Below are positions 33,582 through 41,696 of a stretch of DNA of 64,000 bases, in pieces. The notes under the pieces are model-generated. The model ran no database searches. It was not told the DNA's origin and was given only the letters and a program-made list of their open reading frames with translations. Numbering within the stretch: position 1 is the first letter of the stretch; every line of letters begins with the position of its first letter. Where the stretch lies: NCBI GenBank assembly GCA_945861865.1, contig CAMAWN010000004.1:1-64000 (forward strand). Reading direction: 5' to 3'. Origin of the DNA: Candidatus Kuenenia stuttgartensis. GTDB lineage: Bacteria > Planctomycetota > Planctomycetia > Planctomycetales > Planctomycetaceae. The translations under genes and the position numbers were made by a program.

Positions 33582-35329
33582 GGTGCTTTCTCCTTGGTGG
33601 CACTCTCTGGATAAATGGCCGCGTGCCGGATCGGCGTTTCCAGAACCAGCAGGCACATCGCGGTGAGGTACAACCGGCCGCCTTTGGCCGCATATTCTTC
33701 ATTAGAACCAGGGGGCTTGGTGGGATGCCAGCTTCCGCCAACCTCTCCGCCACCGGTGATTTGGCCTTTGAGAATCAACTCGCTGGTGTGCTGATACCAC
33801 GCCTGCCATTCCGGTCCGCCGACGTTGTGCAACGCTTGAGCTGTGTAGTACCAGCCGTAGACGTTCCGCCGGCCAGGAGCCCACGACGGTTTGTTTTCCG
33901 CGGAGAGCAAATACTTCAGCGCGTCCTGCTGCGAGGGATGCTCCTTCGGCCAACCGAGCCACTGGCGGCAGAGCAATCCCTCGGCGGTCATCGCCGGCGA
34001 AATCTTTTCGAGCGGATCGTTCGGCTGATACTTGTAGCGCGCGCCGTTTTGCTCCGAGACCGATTCCAGAAACAGTGTCGCTCGCTCGAAGTTGTCGAAC
34101 GGCACGTTGATCTTGGCGATGCGCGCCGAGTGCAACGCCATCAACGCCCAGCCGGTGACGGACAAATCTCCCATCGACTCGCCCGACTGCGGCTGGTAGC
34201 GCCAGCCGCCGTCTTTCGGATGCTGCGAATCGAGTAAATACTTCACAGCTCGCTCGCACGACGACTTCAAGCTGGGATCGCCGGTCAGCGCGTATGCCTC
34301 ACACATCGCGATGGTCGCTTGCGAGTGCGCATAGAACGCCGTCTGTCGGCCCAGCTCTTCGTGATCGTGATAGTCGCCGTTCGCTTTTTGCTTCGACTTG
34401 AGATACGCGACTCCTTTCGCGACCGACTTCGCGTGCAGCCCTTCGGTCGTGGTGTTTCCGTCTCCGAGCATCGCTAGCAACGCCAGCGCGGTCGCTCCGG
34501 CGTCGGTGCGGATGACTCTCTCACCGGCATCGGGATAGCCTTCGTGCAACTTCCAGTTGCCACTTTTTTCTTGCTGCCTGGCCAGCCACGCCAGTCCTCC
34601 GGCGATGCCGGTCGGAGGTTTCGTGCCGACGCCGAGACCTTGCCAAATCCCAGCCTTACCGCCGCCACCGCCGCCTCCGCCATCAGCACCACCACCCCCG
34701 GAACCACGACCGGCCAAAGCTCCGTCAACACCCACCGGTTTCGCGGCGCTGCCGCTGGCTGCATCCGCTGTCTCAGATGCATTCACGGCGGAGTCGCCGC
34801 TCGACGTGGACTTGCCACGCCCTGCCGGCAAATCGACCGGCGTAATCTTCGTGTTGATCTGAATCGGACCCTCTGGGCCAGCATCTCCGCCAGGACCAAC
34901 GGTTGAGAATCCGTCGAGCACAACGTTGTTCGACCGGATGACCTGCGGCAGCGCCCAGATGGCAAACACCAGCAACAGAAATCCGTGAAGCCCGACACTT
35001 GTCAGGAACCCGGTGCGATTGCTCTTCCACCACAGTTGCAGCAAATCACTCGCGCCGAGATCCATCGGAATCGACCCGATCTCCACGGAGCCGCCCATCA
35101 AAAATCGCAGCGTCCGCACCGTGAACGACATCGGCGTCCGAGGCTCGGTTTTTTCAGCCATCTTCGCCGGACGTTTTTTTGCGGTCGAACTCGGCGATCG
35201 CTTCGGCGGCAGAGAGTTCGAATTGGACGAACTCGTTGACTCCCCTTGAGCCTCTGACGCATTCGGCTTCGACCGCTGTAACCACGCGGGCTTCTCGGGC
35301 GGCTGCGAACGTGAAGTCGGCTCAGACAT
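33578..35329 (-). CDS. membrane-anchored squalene-cyclase/prenyltransferase-repeat protein
   Basis: 583 residues from the ATG at 35329. Residues 1-70 are disordered; one transmembrane helix at about 109-130 (FLTSVGLHGFLLLVFAIWALPQV). A low-complexity Gly tract follows (about 215-237). Residues 250-560 are alpha-alpha-toroid repeats of the terpene cyclase/prenyltransferase type (GIAGGLAWLARQQEKSGNW, AVKYLLDSQHPKDGGWRYQPQSGES, DLSVTGWALMALHSA). The DxDD-type catalytic motif of squalene-hopene cyclases is not obvious, so it is probably not a true cyclase. Coupled to the creatininase-family gene. Confidence 0.8.
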   Translation of the reverse strand: MSEPTSRSQPPEKPAWLQRSKPNASEAQGESTSSSNSNSLPPKRSPSSTAKKRPAKMAEKTEPRTPMSFTVRTLRFLMGGSVEIGSIPMDLGASDLLQLWWKSNRTGFLTSVGLHGFLLLVFAIWALPQVIRSNNVVLDGFSTVGPGGDAGPEGPIQINTKITPVDLPAGRGKSTSSGDSAVNASETADAASGSAAKPVGVDGALAGRGSGGGGADGGGGGGGGKAGIWQGLGVGTKPPTGIAGGLAWLARQQEKSGNWKLHEGYPDAGERVIRTDAGATALALLAMLGDGNTTTEGLHAKSVAKGVAYLKSKQKANGDYHDHEELGRQTAFYAHSQATIAMCEAYALTGDPSLKSSCERAVKYLLDSQHPKDGGWRYQPQSGESMGDLSVTGWALMALHSARIAKINVPFDNFERATLFLESVSEQNGARYKYQPNDPLEKISPAMTAEGLLCRQWLGWPKEHPSQQDALKYLLSAENKPSWAPGRRNVYGWYYTAQALHNVGGPEWQAWYQHTSELILKGQITGGGEVGGSWHPTKPPGSNEEYAAKGGRLYLTAMCLLVLETPIRHAAIYPESATKEKAP

Positions 35330-35348
35330 GATGGCCCATCGTAATGCA

Positions 35349-35380
35349 ACAGCCCGGCCGCTGGGGAGCGGTCGGGCTGT
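35349..35380. terminator. 14-bp stem-loop between two minus-strand genes
   Basis: ACAGCCCG-G-CCGCT (35349-35362), loop GGGG, AGCGG-T-CGGGCTGT (35367-35380). Lies between the sialate O-acetylesterase stop and the cyclase-repeat start. Very stable but without a T-run, so its terminator role is uncertain. Confidence 0.45.
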
Positions 35381-35420
35381 GAGATGCGGATCGCGCGGCG
35401 AGATCGCCACGAAAAACCAA

Positions 35421-36845
35421 CTAGCGCGACGTCCGGAACGGACCGGCTGGCAAACCGGCGGCGTTCATCAAGTTCGGCTCGGCGAGCTGATCCCAACCGA
35501 AGCGAACCGCGGCGGGATCGGCGACCTTGTCGCTGGAAACGACAACTGCGTTGCCGTCGATCGTGGCCGTCGCTTCGACGAAGTCCCCTTCCTTGCCGGC
35601 AATCGTGAACCACGACAGCGGCTTGCCATCGCGAGCCTTCAGGCCGCCGCCGATATGATCGAACTCAATCCGAACCTTGTTTCCGTCGACCTTCATCGAC
35701 TTGTACAACGGTCCGGAGTAGACCAAGTCCGATTTGCCATAGGTCTTCGCCAAGGCCCACAACGCCAGCCGTTTGCCAACGTCTTGCTTGTTCTTCGGAT
35801 GAATGTCGGTCAGGTTCGTGATGTCGGTCGTGACCGCCATGCCGGTGTTCTTCATCGCCAGCACTTTGGTCTGAGCCTCCCAAATCTGCGGCAACAAAAA
35901 CTGCGGATCGCTCGGCCCGTACTTGTACGGAGCGAGCTGGACATACAAGAACGGAAAGTCTCCCTGTCCCCAAACGCTGCGCCAGCCGTTGATCAGCGCG
36001 TGCATCCGTTGCTCGTAGCCCACGCCCTGACCGCGGTTCGATTCCCCCTGATACCAGATCGCTCCGCGAATCCCGAACGGCACCAAATGGTGCACCATGC
36101 CGTTGTAAAGATGCGACGGTCCGCCGGCTCCGGCCTTCGCGCCTTCCGGTTTGGCCTGCTGAGCCTTCACTTGTTCAGCGACGCCCTTCAACGACTCGAC
36201 CGATTCGAACCCGGCGATCGGCGTCCACGGCTCAATCGCCGTGCCGCCCCACGACGTGTTGATCAGCCCGATCGGCACGTTCAACTCTTTTTGCAAATGC
36301 CGTCCGAAGAAGTACGCCACCGCCGAGAAGTTCGAGATCGTCTCTGGCGAACATTCCGACCAATCGCGATCGAGCACCACTTCCTGCGGCGTCACGGCCG
36401 GCGTCTTGCGGACGTGAAACAACCGAATGTTCGGATGCTTCGCGGCATCGATCTCTTCCTTCGGATTCGCCGAGGCCGCGACCGACCACTCCATGTTCGA
36501 CTGCCCCGACGCGACCCACACTTCGCCGATCAGCACGTTGGTCAGCTTGATCTCGTTCTTGCCTTTGACCACGACTTCGACCGGAGCACCCCCCGCCGTC
36601 AGTTCCTTCAACTTGACCGACCACTTGCCGTCAGCCCCGGCCTTGGCGGTTGCCTTGTTGTCGCCAATCGAAACGGTCACGTCCTCGCCCGCATCGGCCG
36701 TTCCCCAAATCGGGATCGCCTGCTTCTGCTGCAAGACCATGTTGCTCGCGAGCACCTTCGGCAACTTGACGTCGGCACGAGCGAAACCGCTCGACGCCAA
36801 CAAACTCGCCAACACCACACCGGCACACCAACCCATTCGACTCAT
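35421..36845 (-). CDS. secreted sialate O-acetylesterase
   Basis: 474 residues with signal peptide (WCAGVVLASLLASSGFARA). SGNH-type nucleophile in WVASGQSNMEW (S116), INTSWGGTAIEPW, GAIWYQGESN, and the catalytic Asp/His segment DIHPKNKQDVGKRLALWAL. An N-terminal beta domain (LASNMVLQQKQAIPIWGTA) is usual for the family. It removes O-acetyl groups from sialic acids or other sugars outside the cytoplasm. AAGGAG lies 5 bases before the ATG. Alanine/glycine insert around 225-245 (EGAKAGAGG) is family-atypical but short. Confidence 0.93.
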   Translation of the reverse strand: MSRMGWCAGVVLASLLASSGFARADVKLPKVLASNMVLQQKQAIPIWGTADAGEDVTVSIGDNKATAKAGADGKWSVKLKELTAGGAPVEVVVKGKNEIKLTNVLIGEVWVASGQSNMEWSVAASANPKEEIDAAKHPNIRLFHVRKTPAVTPQEVVLDRDWSECSPETISNFSAVAYFFGRHLQKELNVPIGLINTSWGGTAIEPWTPIAGFESVESLKGVAEQVKAQQAKPEGAKAGAGGPSHLYNGMVHHLVPFGIRGAIWYQGESNRGQGVGYEQRMHALINGWRSVWGQGDFPFLYVQLAPYKYGPSDPQFLLPQIWEAQTKVLAMKNTGMAVTTDITNLTDIHPKNKQDVGKRLALWALAKTYGKSDLVYSGPLYKSMKVDGNKVRIEFDHIGGGLKARDGKPLSWFTIAGKEGDFVEATATIDGNAVVVSSDKVADPAAVRFGWDQLAEPNLMNAAGLPAGPFRTSR

Positions 36846-36982
36846 GCTGTCTCCTTCACGGTTGAGAGGAATTTTGGAAAACCTTCACGGCGGTCATTCG
36901 TAAGCCCCGTCGCGCGGATCGTCAACGCACGAGCCGTTGAAGTTCCGTTCGATTGAATCGTCCGCGATCGGCGAGGCGACGC

Positions 36983-38093
36983 TTAACTCTTGCCGAGTCG
37001 CCACCGCAGAAACGCTTCGAGGAACTCGTCGATCCGGCCATCGAGCACCGGCTGCGGATTGCCGACACGCAGTCCAGTGCGAGCATCCTTCACGAATTGA
37101 TCCGGGTTGAGGACGTAGTGCCGCACCGGTTCACCGCCGAAACCGATCTTGGTTTTCGATCCTCGCTTGGCTGCTAGTTCCGCGTCCCGCTTATCCTTCT
37201 CGATTTGAAACAGCTTGGCGATGAGCATCTTCTTGGCGGTCGATTTGTTCTTGGTCTGAGATCGTTCGTTCTGACAAGCGGCAACGACGCCTGTCGGAAT
37301 GTGCGTGAGCCGCACGGCCGAGTCGGTCTTGTTGACGTGCTGGCCGCCAGCTCCGCCGGATCGATAGGTGTCGACGCGCACGTCTTTTTCCCAATCAACA
37401 TCGATGTCAACATTCTCATCGACTTCGGGAGTCACATCGACGGCCGCAAACGACGTCTGCCTTCGAGCCGCCGAATCGAACGGGCTGATGCGGATCAGCC
37501 GATGCACACCGATCTCGCCCTTGAGATAGCCGTAAATGTAGCTGCCTCGAATCGCGATAGTCGCGTTACGAATCCCCGCCTCTTCCCCCGGCGAGCGATC
37601 GAGTTCCTCCACCGCAAAGCCGTGTTCTTCGGCCCAACGCAGGTACATCCGTAGAAGCATCTCGGCCCAGTCGGCCGCGTCCGTGCCTCCTTCGCCCGCT
37701 TGCAGGGTGACGTATGCCCCACACACGTCTTCCGGAGCGGACATCATCTCTTGCAGTTCGAGATCCGCGAGTCGCTGCTGAACTTGTTCGAGCAACTGCC
37801 CAAGCTCGCGCTCGCTCTCGCCGGAGTCGTCGTCTTTGGCGAACTCTATGAGCACGGACATGTCATCCGCCGCCGCACAGAGCGTGCTCAACGGCTTCGT
37901 GATGGCCGTGAGCTGTCGCCGCTCATTGACCATGCCTTGAGCTTTGTCTTGGTTGTCCCAAAATCCCGTGCCCGCCATCGCCGCATCGATTTCGTCGACA
38001 CGTCGCTGTTTTCCGAGCAAGTCAAAGAGAGTCCCGCATCGTCAAGATGCGGGCCTGAACGTCATCGCATTTTTCGCGAAGCGTGTGATCCAT
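36983..38093 (-). CDS. prfB: peptide chain release factor 2, with programmed +1 frameshift
   Basis: A 23-codon first frame starts at the ATG at 38093 (GAGG about 9 bases upstream) and meets an in-frame TGA at 38022-38024; the second frame continues from 38023 to 36983. Joined, the product is 369 residues, the normal RF2 length. Stop-recognition tripeptide SPF (RISPFDSAARR) and catalytic GGQ (GGAGGQHVNKTDSAVR) are present. RF2 reads UGA and UAA and is autoregulated by the frameshift. The C-terminal end is FLRWRLGKS. Should be annotated as a join, not as a truncated gene starting at 38020. Confidence 0.95.
38018..38036 (-). other. prfB +1 frameshift site (CUU UGA C)
   Basis: The slippery sequence CTT-TGA-C lies at 38027-38021 on the minus strand. 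A GGGA Shine-Dalgarno-like stretch is 5-6 bases upstream, weaker and further away than the AGGGGG of E. coli. Confidence 0.85.
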
Positions 38094-38167
38094 TGGGAAA
38101 GTCCTCGCCACAGGGTTCAAAGGGCGGGAAGAGATAACGGAAGCGCGGCGTGAAAGCGATGGCTACG

Positions 38168-39184
38168 TCACAGCCGTCCGCCGTATTGTTGCTCGTAGTA
38201 GTTGCGGTACTCGCCCGACTTGATGCGATCGATCCAAGCGGTGTTGGCCAGATACCAGTCGATCGTCTCGCGCAGTCCGTCGCGAAAATTGTGCTGCGGT
38301 TTCCAGTCGAGTTCCGTCTCCGCCTTCGCGCAGTCAATTGCGTAACGCAGATCGTGTCCCGGCCGATCGGCGACGTACTTGATGAGCGTCTGCGGCTTGC
38401 CGAGCAGTTCCAGCAGCGTCAGCGTCAGGTCGATGTTGCGGACTTCGCTGTGTCCGCCGAAGTTGTAGACTTCGCCGACTCGGCCGCGTCGCAAAGCGGC
38501 GTCGATGCCGCGCGCATGATCAAGCACATGAATCCAATCGCGCACGTTCTCGCCGGTGCCGTAGACTGGCAGAGCTTGATCCTGCAGCGCGTTCGAGATG
38601 AACAGCGGGATCAGCTTCTCGGGAAATTGATATGGCCCGTAATTGTTCGAGCAACGCGTGATGACCGCCGGAAATCCGAACGTGTGGACGTAGCCGCGGA
38701 CCAACAGATCGGCCGCCGCCTTCGATGCCGAGTACGGACTGTTCGGAGCCAACGGCGTCTCTTCGGTGAAAAAACCTTCCGCGCCGAGACTGCCGTAAAC
38801 CTCATCGGTCGAGACTTGCAGATACCGCTGCACGCCGATGGCTCGGCAGGCATCCATCAGCACCTGCGTCCCGACGATGTTCGTCCGCACGAACGGGCCA
38901 CTGTCGAGAATGCTACGATCGACATGACTTTCCGCCGCGAAGTTCACGACGAGGTCCGGCTGGTGAACCTTCAGCACGCGATCGACGAATTCGCGGTCGC
39001 AGATGTCGCCGTGCTCGAAGGCGTAGCGCGGATTGCTCGCGACGTCGGCGAGATTTTCCAGGTTGCCGGCGTACGTCAGCTTGTCGAGGTTGACGATCGT
39101 TTGTTCCGGATGCGTCAACAACTGCAGCCGCACAAAGTTCGCGCCAATGAATCCGCAACCGCCGGTGACCAGAAGAGTGGACAT
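38168..39184 (-). CDS. rfbB: dTDP-glucose 4,6-dehydratase
   Basis: 338 residues. Extended SDR with Rossmann motif TGGCGFIGANF, catalytic STDEVYG (Asp/Glu pair of the dehydratase) and YSASKAAAD (Tyr-Lys), and RmlB-specific segments NLDKLTYAGN, TRCSNNYGPYQFPEKLIPL, GENVRDWIHVLDH and DRPGHDLRYAID. It converts dTDP-glucose to dTDP-4-keto-6-deoxyglucose, the first step to rhamnose and related sugars. GGAGG lies 10 bases before the ATG at 39184, while an in-frame ATG nine codons upstream lacks one. No other rml gene is adjacent. Confidence 0.95.
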   Translation of the reverse strand: MSTLLVTGGCGFIGANFVRLQLLTHPEQTIVNLDKLTYAGNLENLADVASNPRYAFEHGDICDREFVDRVLKVHQPDLVVNFAAESHVDRSILDSGPFVRTNIVGTQVLMDACRAIGVQRYLQVSTDEVYGSLGAEGFFTEETPLAPNSPYSASKAAADLLVRGYVHTFGFPAVITRCSNNYGPYQFPEKLIPLFISNALQDQALPVYGTGENVRDWIHVLDHARGIDAALRRGRVGEVYNFGGHSEVRNIDLTLTLLELLGKPQTLIKYVADRPGHDLRYAIDCAKAETELDWKPQHNFRDGLRETIDWYLANTAWIDRIKSGEYRNYYEQQYGGRL

Positions 39185-39253
39185 GCGCCAGAAATCCTCC
39201 ATGAGAGACAACGTTGGCCGAAAGGTATCGCCGCTCCTCGCGGACGGGCAACT

Positions 39254-40714
39254 TCAGTCCTCAAGCTGCTTGTGACTCGTGTCCGGTGCGAACCAGATCA
39301 CGATCAGTCCCACGGCGAAGCAGAGACTGGTGACTCGGCCCATCTTGGCGTAATCGCCGCCGAAGAACTCGGTCAACATGCCGGTCGCAAAGACGGTCAC
39401 GGCGGTCAAGATGCGGCCGAAGTTGAAACTCACGCCGGCTCCGGTCGAGCGGACGCGCGTCGGAAACAATTCGGGCAAGCAGAGCGGCAGCCAGCCGAAA
39501 TAGATGCCGCTGAAGAAGCCGACCGCTCCGACACCGCACAAAAACAGCGTTCGATCGGCTGGAGTCAAAAACCAAAACGTGAACTGAGCACACACCAGGC
39601 AAAGCAGGCTGATACAGAAGTACGTTCGACGACGCCCCAAGCCGCTCGCGATCCAACCACCCAGCAGGCTGCCGATCAACCCCGCGAACGACCGAGCCTG
39701 TTGCACGTTCGCACGCAGGTCTTTGTCGGGCGGGCTGAGCGAATCGCCCACTTCACCAGCCCACGGGACCATCCAGTTCGCACTTCCCCAACCGCCGATC
39801 AGCGGGATCGTCGCGAGTGCAATCCCGACGAGCGTGATGCGCAGCAACGGCCGACGAAAAATCTCGCCGTTGGCCGAAGTTGTCGGCGGACTGACCTCGG
39901 TGTTGCGACGAGTGGCCAGCCAGCGAGGTGACTCCGGGACAAACAACAACGCGAAGATGCCCAGAGCCAGCGGAATTGCTCCGACGACCGGCAGCCAACG
40001 CCACGCGAGGAACGAGCCATCCACGCCGACATGCCAGCCGCTCGGCAACAAGTCGACCGGGATCGACGCCCACAGCGACCACTTCGCGACGAGCGACATC
40101 TTCGCAGCCAACGTCGAGACCAGGAAGATGCCAATGTTCGCCGACGTCCCGATCACTCCTGCGGCGACCACTCGCGAGAGATTCGACCACGCCTCCGAAA
40201 CCAACGCCACGCCGTTCGGCCACATGCCGCCGACCCCCGTGCAGGCCAGATACCACAACACAAGCAACTGCCACGGCGACTGCGACAACGACGCCGCACC
40301 GGCCATCACCGAGTACGTGAGGATGCTCCACGCCATCGCCTTGGACCGGCCGAAACGATCCCCAAGCCGACCGAAGATCAATCCACCGCTCGCCGCGCCA
40401 AACAGAAACGCACAGGTCAGCCACGCGAACCAACGGGAGACGATCGTCTTCATCCCCTCCCATTCCAACTTCTCGCTCGCCGACATCTTGGAACTGACCG
40501 AGTTCTTTTTCGGCACCAGCTTGTTCAATGCCTGATAGCGAGCGACGTCGAGCGATCCCGTCCGCCCCAACAGATCCACCGCCGCCGGCTGCATCGCCAA
40601 CGACGAGATCGACAAATGAAATCCCGCACAGAACCAGCCGAGAAACGCGCAGATCAAAACGACATAGCGGCCAGTTGAAGACAATTCGGGAGCAGCCTCG
40701 AAGTCATTCGTCAT
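39254..40714 (-). CDS. MFS transporter, sugar-porter/aromatic-acid type
   Basis: 486 residues with about 12 helices. MFS loop motif GRLGDRFGRSKAM and its second copy GLGRRRTYF, plus the ATVxPESPRW-like FVPESPRWLATRR in the middle loop and PELFPTRVRSTGAGVSFNFGR near the end, resembling SP-family porters. A hydrophilic insert of about 45 residues (DLLGRTGSLDVARYQALNKLVPKKN...) sits between helices 1 and 2. AAGGGA lies 7 bases before the ATG at 40714. It precedes rfbB with a 69-base gap. Substrate unknown. Confidence 0.88.
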   Translation of the reverse strand: MTNDFEAAPELSSTGRYVVLICAFLGWFCAGFHLSISSLAMQPAAVDLLGRTGSLDVARYQALNKLVPKKNSVSSKMSASEKLEWEGMKTIVSRWFAWLTCAFLFGAASGGLIFGRLGDRFGRSKAMAWSILTYSVMAGAASLSQSPWQLLVLWYLACTGVGGMWPNGVALVSEAWSNLSRVVAAGVIGTSANIGIFLVSTLAAKMSLVAKWSLWASIPVDLLPSGWHVGVDGSFLAWRWLPVVGAIPLALGIFALLFVPESPRWLATRRNTEVSPPTTSANGEIFRRPLLRITLVGIALATIPLIGGWGSANWMVPWAGEVGDSLSPPDKDLRANVQQARSFAGLIGSLLGGWIASGLGRRRTYFCISLLCLVCAQFTFWFLTPADRTLFLCGVGAVGFFSGIYFGWLPLCLPELFPTRVRSTGAGVSFNFGRILTAVTVFATGMLTEFFGGDYAKMGRVTSLCFAVGLIVIWFAPDTSHKQLED

Positions 40715-40766
40715 GCGGAGTCCCTTCGTCGTTCGAGCTTCGCCTCTCATCAACAGCAATCGTCAG

Positions 40767-41546
40767 TCAGCCGTCCAGTGACTTCCGCAGATGTTCGATG
40801 TCGCTCTTGAGCGTGCGACTAAACGCCGCCACGTCGGAACTGTGCATCACCAGATTGCCGCCAGCTTTCGACCACTCGATTTCTTTTTCGACGTTCAACC
40901 AAAAATGAATGCCGGCTCCGACGCCGTGTTCGCGAGCGATGCGGAAAATCTTTCGCACCGCTTCGTCGAAGCGCGGGTGATCGTATTGCTCCGGGATGCC
41001 GAGGTTGCACGACAGATCGTGCGGCCCGATCAGGACCGAGTCCAAACCCGGAACCGAACAAATCTCGTGCAAGTTTTCGATCGCCGGCACGCTCTCGATG
41101 TTGGCGATCAAAATTTTGTCGCCGTTTCGCTTCTCCAAGTAGTCGCGTAGTTCCGGTTCGAGCGTGTTCGGATCGCGCAAAGCTTCTTGCAAGCGTCGCC
41201 CTTTGAGCGGCCGGTACTTCACCGCTCCGACCAGCCCACGGACTTGCTCGGCCGTTTCGAGGTACGGCCCGATGATCCCGCCCGCTCCGGCATCGAGCGC
41301 CTTGCACGCCTCAAACGGATCATTGCAAGGAATCCGCACGACCGGCGGCAAACCCGACGCGGAATACGTCTGACAAATCCACGACAGCGTCTCGCGGCCG
41401 ATCGGCGTGTGCTCGGTGTCGATGAAGACGAAGTCGATCCCCGTCTGCTTGACGAAGTTCGGCCACAGCGGCGAGGTGCTGACCATCGCCGACGAATACA
41501 CACGCTTGCCTGAGTGCAGAGCCTGAATGATTTCGCGTCCGGTCAT
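40767..41546 (-). CDS. HpcH/HpaI aldolase family protein (second copy)
   Basis: 259 residues. FVFIDTEHTPIGRETLSW, VVRIPCNDPFEACKALDAGAGGIIGPYLETAEQV, IANIESVPAIENLHEI and VLIGPHDLSCNLGIPEQYDHP define the family, as for the copy at 15468-16247, but the two share only motif-level similarity. AAGGA lies 8 bases before the ATG at 41546. A longer in-frame start lies in the nested repeat element upstream and is rejected. Likely cleaves a 2-keto-3-deoxy sugar acid. Confidence 0.9.
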   Translation of the reverse strand: MTGREIIQALHSGKRVYSSAMVSTSPLWPNFVKQTGIDFVFIDTEHTPIGRETLSWICQTYSASGLPPVVRIPCNDPFEACKALDAGAGGIIGPYLETAEQVRGLVGAVKYRPLKGRRLQEALRDPNTLEPELRDYLEKRNGDKILIANIESVPAIENLHEICSVPGLDSVLIGPHDLSCNLGIPEQYDHPRFDEAVRKIFRIAREHGVGAGIHFWLNVEKEIEWSKAGGNLVMHSSDVAAFSRTLKSDIEHLRKSLDG

Positions 41547-41562
41547 TTGAGATTCCTTTGGA

Positions 41563-41689
41563 GTGCGGTGTGTCAGCACCGCTTTGGATTCTTCTCTCTC
41601 CGCGAGCTTTGCGCCTCTGCGTGAAAAGCATTCTCACGCAGAGGCGCAAAGCTCGCAGAGAAACAAAATGCGATGCTGACACACCGCAC
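41563..41689. repeat. nested composite palindromic element
   Basis: Outer arms 41563-41578 and 41674-41689 (GTGCGGTGTGTCAGCA and complement, 16 bp perfect). Inside lies a second inverted repeat, 41603-41624 with 41634-41655 (22 bp perfect, 9-base loop). The left outer flank is shared with 11188-11214. The element fills the gap between the aldolase and the Gfo/Idh/MocA gene. Confidence 0.85.
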
Positions 41690-41696
41690 GCCAGAT

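Noticed and set aside
33578-35329. Squalene-hopene cyclase
   Set aside because: Only the alpha-alpha repeat scaffold is seen; the DxDD-type catalytic motif is not found and the protein has a single N-terminal membrane anchor and Gly-rich linker.
38150-39931. Plus-strand open frame of nearly 600 codons
   Set aside because: Antisense to rfbB and the MFS transporter, both well supported.
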